The notes beneath the pieces were generated by a model. The model saw nothing but the letters and a program-made list of their open reading frames with translations. It searched no databases and was not told the DNA's origin. Below are positions 20,586 to 30,788 of a stretch of DNA of 64,000 nt, one piece after another. Both the position numbers and the translations under genes were made by a program. Every line of letters starts with the position of its first letter. Position 1 is the first letter of the stretch. The stretch comes from Heracleum sosnowskyi (taxonomy: Eukaryota; Streptophyta; Magnoliopsida; Apiales; Apiaceae): the NCBI GenBank assembly GCA_030848705.1, contig CM061238.1, forward strand, positions 79,694,685 to 79,758,684. Direction: 5' to 3'.

Positions 20586-21887
20586 TGTTAGAAATGAATA
20601 CCACTAGAAACTAGACAGAGGGGGGGGTGAATGGATAGTTTGATATATTTTTCGATCTTGAAAACTAAGTAAACAACTGTATGTGATTATGATATGTAAT
20701 ATGCAGAAAGTAAATAACACACACAATCACTTTAATCTACTTTGTATAAGCAAATTAAATACTACAGCTTTCCAGGAAATTCACAATCGAATTTCTGGCT
20801 TCTAAACAAGAACGGTTTGAACTTGCTTGCTTACAGAGAAAAGAGCTTAGCAAATAACTATGTGTATCTCTCTTACAGCTTACAGTTGTGTGTGCACGAT
20901 ATATATATTTACCTATACAAACTAGGCACACACAATATTACACAGCTACCCCTTCTGAAAGTCCAACTTGTCCTGCCATAAGAAGTTCACTGTGTCAGGA
21001 AGGACCACCTGCTTTTCGGAGTCTTTCCCGTTTCTGTAGCTGCTTGTCTCTTATCTTTCTCTCCAAGTTTAGCTGTAGATTTGCCATCTGTTCTTTGGAC
21101 CACCTTGCCAGAACAAATGCTTCAGTATTTGTCTCCTTTGATTCTTGGTTCTGTACCTTGATTTGTCTTGTTATAAACGGCTAAGTGTTGATATCGTGAA
21201 CTCCACTTTATCCCTGACTATGCGATCTCCCTTGTGAGGACTACGCGATATAGCCTTTGAAGACTTTGCGACATAGGTCATTTGACGACTATGCGACATA
21301 GGTCATTTGATGACTATGCGACATAGGTCATTTGATGACTATACGACATAGGTCATTTGATGACTATGCGACATAGGTCATTTGATGACTATGCGACATA
21401 GTGCTCTTGAGGACTTCACGATCTAGGCTCCTTTGACTTTGCTGACTTCAACACTTCACGACATGTGTCTTGAGGACTTCTCGACATAGTACAAAATGGA
21501 CTATGCGATATAGTACTTCACGACATGGATATTGGTGACTTCACGACATAGCTTTCTTTTGACTTTGCTATATAATGCCTTAGACAAATTCCTGCAACTT
21601 ATTTCTTCATAGCCTTATTCAACTCTATCCTGCTGCATGAACACTTCTGAACTTCTACCAGGATAATTATTCAATGGCCTATATACAATCTAGATGCAAG
21701 AAACTTTACTAAGCTCATTATAAGTCTGAGCATACATGATCAAACTAATGTTCATGAGAACAAGACAAGTACATTTAGAGACCTATACTATATCCCAGTG
21801 ATAGAAATCACTAGGTCATGTAACGTGACATAGTCACATAGTGTAGGCTTGTTAATAGTGGTATTCAGACATGTCTTGAGCCTAACA
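20586..21887 (-). repeat. LTR-B, duplicated 5' copy (1302 bp)
   Basis: Runs from TGTTAGAAATGAATACC to GTCTTGAGCCTAACA. The only difference seen from 33305-34605 is one extra G in a poly-G tract near 20620. A TATATATA box (minus strand) lies at 20900-20907, and a 25-bp array lies upstream of it in the transcription direction. Confidence 0.95.
21261..21401. repeat. 25-bp tandem array in LTR-B (left copy)
   Basis: Six units of GACTATGCGACATAGGTCAT plus TTGAT, with small changes. Looser copies of GCGACATAG continue to about 21550. It lies in the U3-like part of the LTR. It is not CRISPR: there are no unique spacers. Confidence 0.92.
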
Positions 21888-22043
21888 GCTTCTTTTCTTT
21901 AGCTTTGACAAAACTCTGTATTGTATCCTGTACTTCTTCCGTCACCATCTGGAAATCTCTGTCACTGTAGTAAATCCACTATCTTGAATACTTCACTGAG
22001 GCTTGAACAATAAATTGAACTTCTTTCAATGTAGAATAACTTC
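21888..22043 (-). repeat. LTR-A fragment trapped inside element B
   Basis: Identical to 34606-34761, including the TGTAT duplication that the left LTR-A lacks. It joins LTR-B on its left and the aORF of B on its right. Confidence 0.93.
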
Positions 22044-25000
22044 TCTAGCAAATCATCATATATCTTCTTTTTCCTTATTTCTTCTTTTCTCTTCATGTCA
22101 ATGATGGCTTCTTGAATTTCTTCTCTTGCAATCAGTTCTTCAATGAGAGGTGAGCCTTCCAGGTCATCAATTGCAGCTTTGAGTGCACTTTCTACATATG
22201 AGTCCAGAAACTCCATCCTTATTTTGCTTTGGCCTCCATGTGAGTTTTTGTACTCCACAATGTAAGGATTTTGTTTGACCCTGCACATCCCTTTCTGCCT
22301 TAGCTCCTTAGCCCTCTCTTCCATCTCAGCCATTTCTTTCTCTTTCTGTATGTTTTTCTTTTCATTCTCTTTCCTCATGTTTTCTTCATAATCAGCATGC
22401 ATTTTCAAGTACCTGGCAATATCTATCTTCCATGTCCTTTCATCCTTTTCTTCAAAATTCAGTAAGGCATTTATCCTTTCAAGCTCATACTTATAGAAAT
22501 ATTGCCAGCTTCCTTGCTTCATTATTCTTTCTCTTCCATCAGTGTATTTGATATCTAGATGATCCAACCTCACTTTGACTTCAAAGATCCTTTGAGCCCT
22601 CAAAAATGCTAGGGCATCTTCATCATAGTCCTCATCTAGTGGAAGCACATTGATGCCAATAACATTTGTGAGTTTTCCAGTCTTCTTTGTTATCCTTATC
22701 CTTTTGGGTACACTCTTGATCTTCAAATGCTTCACAAGAGATACCTTTCTTGAACAAGGAGAATTAGTCTTCAGTGCCACATCACTTGGAAGTAGCTTCA
22801 TTCCTTTCCCCTTCATCCACTGTAACACTCCACTGGCTGTGACTTTGTGGAAGTGTTTTCTTGAGATTATTTTAGTGGCTTCATCTTTCATCTGTGGCAA
22901 TTCAGGTTCAGAAGTCATGGATAATGATTTTGGAGGATCATTGCTAACAGTACCCACCCTAGACTTAGAGTCTTGTGTTGTGGTTAAAGTACTACTAGCA
23001 ATGTCCTTGACTTGCTGAATTCCACTCCTCGTTCTCTTCACTGTCTCCTTTGCCCCCTTTGTGTCATCACCATCATCTTTAGATTTCTTGGAAGATTTGC
23101 TCCTGCTGCTGTCACTTGGTCCATCCTTATTACTCCTTGAATGAGATCTCCTCCTGTAGGTTTTCTCCTCATCATCATCCTCCCCATCCTTCTTCATGTT
23201 CTTTTCTTTGATAGATTCAGGCAAAACACCATGAATCAGAAAAGATTGTAGAATGTTAATCATCTCTAATTCCTCTGCTGTCTTGACTCCTTTCTTTGCT
23301 CTCAGCATTTGCAGCACTTGATTGATCTTTGAGTTATTCTTCATTTGCAAATCTTTGGGAATGACTAGTTGGTCAATACTTCTGACTTTGGATAGACTTT
23401 GAAAAATTACTGTCCTTGGCTTGGGTATGACCTCAGGCAGTCTTTGATTTTGGTTCAACTCCAAGTCATTATAAAGACTTTCATTGTTAGCCCCACTCCT
23501 TTCAATCAACTCCAGAATTATTGACACTTCAGTAAACCTCAGTTTCTCTAGAGTTTGAAATGCTAAGTGCCACAAGCAGTTGTCCTTGCACACCATGATT
23601 ATTTCTCTCAGATAAACATCCCTGATTTTCCTTACTGCAACTGTGAAGTACTTGATACCTTCCCTGAGCTTCTTTCTGTACACTTGTGCATCTCCTTGAG
23701 CATTCTTGTAGGTGGCTTTCAGAAACTCCAGGAATGCCTCATCATGATAGATGTTAGAGTTGGCAACTTCCTGTAGCTTGGCCTCAGTGATAAGTGTAGC
23801 TTGGGTAGGTTTAGCAATTGGAGTAGGTATAGCAGGTTGAGAGGTTAAGATGTCTTTAGGCATTGTGGATGGATAGAATGTTGTGGTTACTGTGCTTTTC
23901 TGACCTTGTGCATTGATGACCTCTACAGGGGGAAGATTGATTGGCTTTATTGTCTCTTCAATAAGCTTGCCCTTAAGTTTTGATTGCTTGGCAGGTGCTC
24001 CCCCTGTCTTTTTCACATTGACCTCCTTTCCTTTCTCCCCCTTAGGCTTGGGATCAGACAAGATGTCTTGAGCTTCCCCAGGAATAGGCAGGTTGAAAGA
24101 TTTCATCATTGAGGTCATCATTTGTTGCTGCACCAGCAAGATGTTTGTTGTGTTGTTGCCTTGAGCATCTAGCTTGTCATTTAGTTGGCTTAGAGATGCA
24201 GATAGCATTCTGTTTTCATCTTTGAGAGAGGCCACTTCCTTTTCTAAGCCATCCACCTTGGAGAATAATTGTTGAGACTTGAAGGAGTTTAGAGATTGAT
24301 CTTTGACCCTGGCAAAGTCATATTTAGAGATGTCTGACAGAGGGACTTCATCCACCAGCTTATCACCATACTGGTTTTTCCACATGACATTTAACATAGC
24401 ATTGGTGGTGATGGTAGATTTTGCTTGATTTTCCAGTGTAGAAGCCAGTTTCTTGATGTTGTCTGTGACCATGGCAAGAGTCACATCCATCATGGACACA
24501 TTGGAGGAGGTTTTCTGGACTTCTTTGAGGATACCATCCACCTTGGGAAAATCAGAGAGATAAGAGTTTCGTAGCTTGGTGAGGGATCTGTCTGTCTCCT
24601 CCTGAATAGAAGAAATCTCTGATTGAAGCCCTTTCCCAAGATAATGCAGAGCCTTCAACTGGTTCTTGTACACATCATTCACAGCTTCATATATGGCAAC
24701 AGGAGAAAGATCCTTAGCATTTGAGCCTAGAGAGGTGAGGTATTCTTCTCTCACAAAAGCCAGGGCATCCTTGAGCTTGAGAGTCCTCTTAGCATCCAAC
24801 CAGGCATCCACATTCCCCTCTGGTTCAGCGGTATCCACAATCTTCTCCTGTTGAGCTTCAACATCCTCCTTATGGCAGAGCAGGATAGCTTCATAATCAG
24901 CATTTGGAAGGTTGGAGGTGAGGAGATGTTGAGCTATCTTTGAGAACTCATCAATCTGTGCCACATGGAGATCCTGTATGGCTTCTTCTGTCATTTTGGA

Positions 25001-26854
25001 GGGCACAGATGATGATCCTGAAGGCCTGTCATGTTGCACAGGCTTCAGCCATTCTGACATTGTGGCCTGAGCCAAGTGAGAGCTAGTGCTAAGCACTTCA
25101 TGAGATGTGTGAGTTTGAGTTTCCTCCAGCCTTGGAATGGCTGTAGGGTCTGATGTTGGCTCCATTGAAATGGGATGTGTTACAACATCAGCCCTATTTG
25201 TCTGTGAAGACATTTCCACATCCCTAAGGATGGGAGAATTAGGCACAGAGTCTCCAGTGAAAACTGGTGAATCCTCCATGTTTGTGTTGGTGTCATTAGG
25301 ATATGCCTCAGCATGCATTCCCTGACCAACCAAATGTGGGTCCTGAGTGGTGAGCACAGTGTCAAGCACCATGTCACTTGAAGTTGGCTCAATCACAGGG
25401 CTGGATTGTGATTGATCAAGGGCAAGATTGTCATGAGAATGACTCTCTTGTTCAGAAGAAATTTTAGTGGAAGAATCTGAGAGAGAAGTGGGGTTCAGAT
25501 TAGATTTTGGCAACTCCCCCTGAGAAATAGGAGGAGTTTCAACATTGATGTGCTCTCCACTTAGTGTTTGATCACCCTTATCACTCCTAGGATCAAGAGT
25601 GAGGTCTTGACCCTGTGCAGACTCTTTACAACTTGCAGTGGGGAGGCTGCTCTTTTCAATGCCCATGACCTGTTGAGAGGCCATAGACAGTAGCAGGTGT
25701 ACCCCTTTTTCCACATCTGAATCCTGTTGGGAGGATTCAGTGGTAGCTTTAGATTTGGACTTCTTCTTTGGTCTGGTGAGAGGTGACTCAGGAATCTCAC
25801 TTGCTAGTTCTACAGATTCATGGATAATAGCTAGGGTTCTCTTCTTCTTCTTTTTAGGAACATCAACCTTTTGAGAGATTGATGCACTTGGCTGACTAGA
25901 CTCTACAGTGGTGTTTACAGTGGGGTTGCTGGATGGGATAGGGAGGCTTGGGTTAGACTGTGAAGCTCCTTCAGTCTCAGCCTCCCCTGTCCAGGAAAGA
26001 GCATGGTATATGGGCTTATCAAGTGGATAAGACGCGAATGTGTCCTGCATATGCTTGGTCACACTCAAGATCACATCCACTTGATTCCTTGTGTCCAATG
26101 AACCAAACAGAATCTTGGACATGGACTTGGAATAAGCCAACTTTGATTTATCAATACCCTCCAAGTCATGGACATTAGCATCAAGATAATTTAAAATAAC
26201 TTGAAGAAAGCGAGGGTAAAAGATGTCATTACCTCTTCCACGGACTGTCCTCCCTAGCCTTTGAGCCAATTCCTTGAGGATTATTGCTCCAACATTGATT
26301 TCCTGATTGTGGGCTAGGGAATAGGCCAGCTTCACAGCAATGTGACTGATATGGTCCCATCCTGTCTTTCTGCAAAGGAACACCTTCTGGAGTGCATCAA
26401 ATAGGAATGACCACTCCCTTCTTACAAATTTCTTGTTCAGCTTTCCGGTATCGATCTCATCTGCATACCGAATGAAGGTCATGAAGTCTACAATTTGAGC
26501 ATCTGTAGCTTCTTGGTCATGACCCTCCACCTTGAACCCTAAAGCTTCATTTATCTCCTTCTCCCCAAACTGGAAGTGTTTGCCTCCAATTGAACAAGCT
26601 ATCTCTTGGAACGAAGTTCCATCTTCCCTGGCCATTGTAGAAACCAACGCCGTTCGCCAAAATCCTTCCAATACATCAACATACAACGTGGGGTTCAAGG
26701 TTAGGGCTTGGCTGAGGTAGGAATCGTTCAGGAACCGTACAAAACACTTGTACCTGGGTTTAGCCTCAGCCTCAGAGGGAATGGTGAGAAGATTTGTTTC
26801 TTTGGGGATGGTTAAAGGAATAGAGGATGATACTGTTTGAGATTTGGGTGCCAT
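21962..26854 (-). CDS. Element B additional ORF (1630 aa), chimeric C-terminus
   Basis: One open frame from ATG at 26854. Residues ~30-230 form an N-terminal domain related to the element A aORF (EWSFLFDALQKVF, IFYPRFLQVILNYL). A long Ser/Thr/Pro-rich region follows, then several coiled-coil stretches, a basic Arg/Ser segment (RRRSHSRSNKDG) that could act as a nuclear signal, and a charged helical C-terminal part. The last ~27 residues, after DDLLEKLF, are read from the trapped LTR-A fragment, so the true end is lost. No signal peptide, membrane span or enzyme motif was recognised. It sits after pol with a 713-bp spacer. It is large compared with the element A counterpart (~1150 codons across its frameshift). 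Function unknown. Confidence 0.8.
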   Translation of the reverse strand: MAPKSQTVSSSIPLTIPKETNLLTIPSEAEAKPRYKCFVRFLNDSYLSQALTLNPTLYVDVLEGFWRTALVSTMAREDGTSFQEIACSIGGKHFQFGEKEINEALGFKVEGHDQEATDAQIVDFMTFIRYADEIDTGKLNKKFVRREWSFLFDALQKVFLCRKTGWDHISHIAVKLAYSLAHNQEINVGAIILKELAQRLGRTVRGRGNDIFYPRFLQVILNYLDANVHDLEGIDKSKLAYSKSMSKILFGSLDTRNQVDVILSVTKHMQDTFASYPLDKPIYHALSWTGEAETEGASQSNPSLPIPSSNPTVNTTVESSQPSASISQKVDVPKKKKKRTLAIIHESVELASEIPESPLTRPKKKSKSKATTESSQQDSDVEKGVHLLLSMASQQVMGIEKSSLPTASCKESAQGQDLTLDPRSDKGDQTLSGEHINVETPPISQGELPKSNLNPTSLSDSSTKISSEQESHSHDNLALDQSQSSPVIEPTSSDMVLDTVLTTQDPHLVGQGMHAEAYPNDTNTNMEDSPVFTGDSVPNSPILRDVEMSSQTNRADVVTHPISMEPTSDPTAIPRLEETQTHTSHEVLSTSSHLAQATMSEWLKPVQHDRPSGSSSVPSKMTEEAIQDLHVAQIDEFSKIAQHLLTSNLPNADYEAILLCHKEDVEAQQEKIVDTAEPEGNVDAWLDAKRTLKLKDALAFVREEYLTSLGSNAKDLSPVAIYEAVNDVYKNQLKALHYLGKGLQSEISSIQEETDRSLTKLRNSYLSDFPKVDGILKEVQKTSSNVSMMDVTLAMVTDNIKKLASTLENQAKSTITTNAMLNVMWKNQYGDKLVDEVPLSDISKYDFARVKDQSLNSFKSQQLFSKVDGLEKEVASLKDENRMLSASLSQLNDKLDAQGNNTTNILLVQQQMMTSMMKSFNLPIPGEAQDILSDPKPKGEKGKEVNVKKTGGAPAKQSKLKGKLIEETIKPINLPPVEVINAQGQKSTVTTTFYPSTMPKDILTSQPAIPTPIAKPTQATLITEAKLQEVANSNIYHDEAFLEFLKATYKNAQGDAQVYRKKLREGIKYFTVAVRKIRDVYLREIIMVCKDNCLWHLAFQTLEKLRFTEVSIILELIERSGANNESLYNDLELNQNQRLPEVIPKPRTVIFQSLSKVRSIDQLVIPKDLQMKNNSKINQVLQMLRAKKGVKTAEELEMINILQSFLIHGVLPESIKEKNMKKDGEDDDEEKTYRRRSHSRSNKDGPSDSSRSKSSKKSKDDGDDTKGAKETVKRTRSGIQQVKDIASSTLTTTQDSKSRVGTVSNDPPKSLSMTSEPELPQMKDEATKIISRKHFHKVTASGVLQWMKGKGMKLLPSDVALKTNSPCSRKVSLVKHLKIKSVPKRIRITKKTGKLTNVIGINVLPLDEDYDEDALAFLRAQRIFEVKVRLDHLDIKYTDGRERIMKQGSWQYFYKYELERINALLNFEEKDERTWKIDIARYLKMHADYEENMRKENEKKNIQKEKEMAEMEERAKELRQKGMCRVKQNPYIVEYKNSHGGQSKIRMEFLDSYVESALKAAIDDLEGSPLIEELIAREEIQEAIIDMKRKEEIRKKKIYDDLLEKLFYIERSSIYCSSLSEVFKIVDLLQ

Positions 26855-27567
26855 TTCAAGAGAGAGAGTAAGAAAGAGAGTAGAGAATTTGTGCTTAGGT
26901 TAGAAAGTTTGAGAGCAATAGACAAGATGAAAAGATGCAAACGGTTAGAAAAAGGTATTTATATGATAGAGACACTGCGATATGGAGTTATGAATGTGTA
27001 CAGTCTATCTGTATGTCGCGAAGTCAGAAATGGCCTGTACCGCAAAGTCTTGCAAAGTATATCGCATAGTCTCAAGAATGAACTAAGTCGCAAAGTCCTC
27101 AAGATGAAAGGATTGGGGAGACTTTGCGATATAGTAGAAATACCCTGTCTAAAGCTCTCTTTTAGGAATTTGAAGCATTTTGTCAGACTTTATCAAATTT
27201 TGAAATAAAATTAATTTAAATCAAAATTCTGTCAAATGTGGAGACTTGTCGATATAGTTATTCTAAGTTGCGAAGTCATAAAATTAACTATGTCGCAAAC
27301 TCATGAAATGAACTATGTCGCGAAGTCTCACAATCTCAACAGTTTGCGATATAAGTCTGTTTAATTTGAACTATGTCGTGAACTCTGAAAATCATCTATA
27401 TCGAGATGTCTCAAAAGCTCACAACTCCACTAACAAATATGATTTTGAAAAATATGCAGTAAAATACTGAAATATTTATAAATCATATCTCAGCTAATTT
27501 TCACTCCAAACAAATAGATCATTTAAATACAGTGAAAATTTACTGCTGCAACAATTAACCAGCATAT
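26855..27567 (-). other. Spacer between pol and aORF in element B, with motif array
   Basis: No gene. Positions ~26980-27410 hold about ten variants of ACTATGTCGCGAAGTC / GACTTTGCGATATAG in both orientations, the same motif as the LTR-B array. The remainder is AT-rich. Confidence 0.8.
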
Positions 27568-30500
27568 TTACTTAGAACAACTGAATGAAGGATTGAGCAT
27601 TCCAATTTCACTCACAAGTCTGTTGAAGACTGCTTCATTCAGAGGTTTAGTAAATATGTCAGCTAATTGTTTCTCAGTTGGAACATAAGAGACTTCTATG
27701 GTACCATTTGCAGCATGTTCCCTAATGAAATGGTACCTGATCTCAATGTGCTTTGTAGTAGAATGATTAACAGGATTGGCAACAATGGATATTGCACTAG
27801 TATTATCACACATCAGAGGAATGTGTTCTAACACTAGTCCATAATCCATGAGTTGATTTCTAATCCAAAGCAATTGAGCACAGCAACTTCCAGCAGCAAT
27901 GTATTCAGCCTCAGCTGTGGATGTTGCTGTGGATTGTTGTTTCTTACTAAACCAGGACACTAACCTTTGACCTAGGAATTGACAGCTTCCAGAGGTGCTC
28001 TTCCTGTCAATTCTGCATCCCGCATAATCAGAATCTGTATAACCAACCAGGTTGAACCCAGTGCCCTTTGGATACCATAGCCCAAGATTAGGAGTCCCCT
28101 TCAGATATTTGAAAATTCTTTTGATGGCCATCATGTGAGATTCCTTGGGATCAGACTGGAACCTTGCACAAAGGCATGTGGCAAACATGATGTCTGGCCT
28201 GCTAGCTGTGAGATAGAGTAGGGATCCAACCATTCCTCTATAGACCTTGATATCAACTCTCTTGCCTTTCTTGTCTTCATCCAGCTTGATTGCAGTAGAC
28301 ATAGGAGTTTTAGCTGGGGATGACTCTTCTAAACCATATTTCTTTAAAAGATCCTTGACATACTTAGATTGGTTTATAAAGATGCCATCCTCCCTTTGAT
28401 GTACTTGCAGGCCTAGGAAGTAGGTTAACTCTCCCATCATACTCATCTCATATTTACTTTGCATCAACTTGGAGAACCTTTCACAGAGTTTTTCATTTGA
28501 AGAGCCAAAGATGATATCATCCACATAGATTTGAACAAGAATGATATCATTTCCATGCTTCTTGAAGAATAGGGTTTTGTCAATTGTACCCCTAGTGAAT
28601 TGATGCTCAAGAAGGAATTGAGATAGAGTTTCATACCAGGCTCTTGGTGCCTGTTTGAGTCCATAGAGTGCCTTGAGCAGTCTATACACAAAGTTTGGGA
28701 AGTCTTCACTTTCAAAGCCAGGTGGTTGAGACACATAAACTTCCTCAGCAAGATCACCATTGAGAAAAGCACTTTTCACATCCATTTGATACACCTTAAA
28801 ATCTGAGTGAGCTGCAAAAGCCAGGAAGATTCTTATGGCTTCCAGTCTAGCTACAGGTGCAAATGTCTCATCATAGTCAATGCCTTCTTGCTGACAATAA
28901 CCTTTGGCAACCAGCCTTGCTTTGTTTCTGACTACCACTCCTTCTTCATCCATCTTGTTCCTGAACACCCATTTGGTGTCAATAACATTCTTTCCTTTTG
29001 GAGGTGGCACTAGTTCCCATACCTTGTTTTTCTCAAATTGATTCAACTCTTCTTGCATGGCAACAATCCAATCAGAAATCTTCAAAGCTTCTTCAATTAA
29101 TTTAGGTTCCTCTTGTGACAGAAAGCAGCTATACAGACAAGTATTTAATGTTGCCCTTCTTGTTCTAACTCCCTCACTAGGATCTCCAATGATTTGATCC
29201 CTAGTGTGGGCTCTGTCCCATTTCCTTGTGTGTCCCTGTTCATTTCCTTGATCTGTTCCAATCTCATTTTGGTTGACAGTTGCATTCTCTTCTTCTCCCC
29301 CTGTGTTTGTGAATCCCTGCACAGGTGTTTGAAGAAGATTGTCAACTTCAAGAATTTCATTTTCTAGAACAGTTTGAACAGGGGGTTCATCTTCACTTTC
29401 AGAATCCTCAAGATAACCTTGATTCTCAAATCTCAATAGCACACTGTCTTGATCACTTGTTTTCAGTCCTGGAGTTTTCTTGTCATCAAAGGTAACATCC
29501 ATGCTTTCCATGACTTTGTGTTGCTCAGGTACAAACACTCTGTATGCTGTCCTTTCCAGAGAGTATCCAATGAAGATACCTTCAAATGCCTTAGCATCAA
29601 ATTTTCCAACATGCTCAGAGGTATCTTTCATCACAAAGCACTTGCTTCCAAACACATGCAGGTGCTTGAAGGATGCTCTTTTTCCAGTCATTAATGAGTA
29701 AGGAGTTTTGCCAGACTTCTTATTGATTAATGTTCTATTTTGCACATAGCATGCTGTGTTAACAGCATCAGCCCAAAAGCTAGTGGGTAGCTTTGCATCC
29801 AGCAGCATTGTCCTTGCAGCTTCAATGAGAGTTCTATTCTTTCTCTCAACTACTCCATTTTGTTGAGGTGTTCTAGGAGCTGAGAATTGTTGAGAAATTC
29901 CTCTATCTTTGCAAAACTCATACAATGTTGAATTTCTGAACTCAGTCCCATTATCACTTCTCAAAGCAACTACAGAGGCACCAGTGCTTTGTGCTTCTTT
30001 ATCAACTCTCTTGATATGCTCTATTATGACTTGGGGTGCTTCATCCTTGGAGAATAGGAATTCCACCCAAGTATATCTTGAATAGTCATCAACCATCACT
30101 AGAGCATATTTCTTTTTGGAAAGGGACATTACATTCACAGGGCCAAATAAGTCCATGTGAATTAGTTGCAGAGGTTTTGAGTTTGTATTGAGCAACTTGT
30201 TCTTGTGACTTGATCTTTTAATCTTCCCTTTCTGACAAGCTTCACATGCTCCATCTTGCACAAACTCCAAGGCAGGCAAATCCCTGATGAGTTCTCTCTT
30301 GGTTAGAGAGTTCATTGCCTGAACATTCAAGTGAGACAGTTTCTTGTGCCACAGCCAGAATTCCTCATTTGTGGCTTTTGTGTAGAAACAACAAATTTCT
30401 CCCTTATCTGCAGCCTTGAGATTAGCTACAAACAAGCTTCCTTTCTTCACACCAGTTAGAACAACTTCACCACTTTCCCTTTTTGAGATTGAACAAAGGT

Positions 30501-30777
30501 CTTCATCAAATTCCACTTTGAAGCCTCTGTTGGTAAACTGTCCAATACTCAAGAGATTATGCTTCAGTCCTTCAACAAATGCTACATCTTCAATAATGAC
30601 ATTTCCAGATTCAACACTGCCATATCCCATTGTATAACCAATGTTGTCATTTCCAAAGGTTACTGATGGGCCAGCCTTTTCCTCAAAATGTGATAGCAGG
30701 GCTATATCACCAGTCATGTGACTTGAGCATCCACTGTCCAAGATCCATATGACTCTTTTATTCCTGTTGCCCTGCAT
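27568..30777 (-). CDS. pol: Element B pol polyprotein (1069 aa), open
   Basis: Protease WILDSGCSSHMTGD near residue 10; pre-integrase zinc segment (HLNVQAMNSL, CEACQKGKIKRSSHK); integrase core with D at 209 (HMDLFGPVNV), RSDNGTEF and PQQNGVVERKNRTLIEAA; reverse transcriptase with YVDD at 751-754; RNase H (YTDSDYAGCRIDRKSTSG, AEAEYIAAGS) ending ADIFTKPLNEA. Every catalytic motif is present with no stop or frameshift. It begins 12 bp after the gag stop in the -1 frame, with a TGA immediately before its ATG, so simple frameshifting inside gag cannot reach it. Translation would need re-initiation or a spliced RNA. Confidence 0.95.
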   Translation of the reverse strand: MQGNRNKRVIWILDSGCSSHMTGDIALLSHFEEKAGPSVTFGNDNIGYTMGYGSVESGNVIIEDVAFVEGLKHNLLSIGQFTNRGFKVEFDEDLCSISKRESGEVVLTGVKKGSLFVANLKAADKGEICCFYTKATNEEFWLWHKKLSHLNVQAMNSLTKRELIRDLPALEFVQDGACEACQKGKIKRSSHKNKLLNTNSKPLQLIHMDLFGPVNVMSLSKKKYALVMVDDYSRYTWVEFLFSKDEAPQVIIEHIKRVDKEAQSTGASVVALRSDNGTEFRNSTLYEFCKDRGISQQFSAPRTPQQNGVVERKNRTLIEAARTMLLDAKLPTSFWADAVNTACYVQNRTLINKKSGKTPYSLMTGKRASFKHLHVFGSKCFVMKDTSEHVGKFDAKAFEGIFIGYSLERTAYRVFVPEQHKVMESMDVTFDDKKTPGLKTSDQDSVLLRFENQGYLEDSESEDEPPVQTVLENEILEVDNLLQTPVQGFTNTGGEEENATVNQNEIGTDQGNEQGHTRKWDRAHTRDQIIGDPSEGVRTRRATLNTCLYSCFLSQEEPKLIEEALKISDWIVAMQEELNQFEKNKVWELVPPPKGKNVIDTKWVFRNKMDEEGVVVRNKARLVAKGYCQQEGIDYDETFAPVARLEAIRIFLAFAAHSDFKVYQMDVKSAFLNGDLAEEVYVSQPPGFESEDFPNFVYRLLKALYGLKQAPRAWYETLSQFLLEHQFTRGTIDKTLFFKKHGNDIILVQIYVDDIIFGSSNEKLCERFSKLMQSKYEMSMMGELTYFLGLQVHQREDGIFINQSKYVKDLLKKYGLEESSPAKTPMSTAIKLDEDKKGKRVDIKVYRGMVGSLLYLTASRPDIMFATCLCARFQSDPKESHMMAIKRIFKYLKGTPNLGLWYPKGTGFNLVGYTDSDYAGCRIDRKSTSGSCQFLGQRLVSWFSKKQQSTATSTAEAEYIAAGSCCAQLLWIRNQLMDYGLVLEHIPLMCDNTSAISIVANPVNHSTTKHIEIRYHFIREHAANGTIEVSYVPTEKQLADIFTKPLNEAVFNRLVSEIGMLNPSFSCSK

Positions 30778-30788
30778 TCACAAAGTGA

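Noticed and set aside
20888..21184. 98-codon plus-strand frame repeated at 33606-33902
   Set aside because: It is repeated only because LTR-B is duplicated; it lies antisense in the LTR with no coding features.
21261..21401. CRISPR-like array
   Set aside because: The 25-bp units are contiguous with no unique spacers, lie in an LTR of a plant genome, and recur in the other LTR copy.
26837..27208. 123-codon plus-strand frame in the element B spacer
   Set aside because: It overlaps the motif array and the start of the aORF on the other strand; the composition reflects the repeats.
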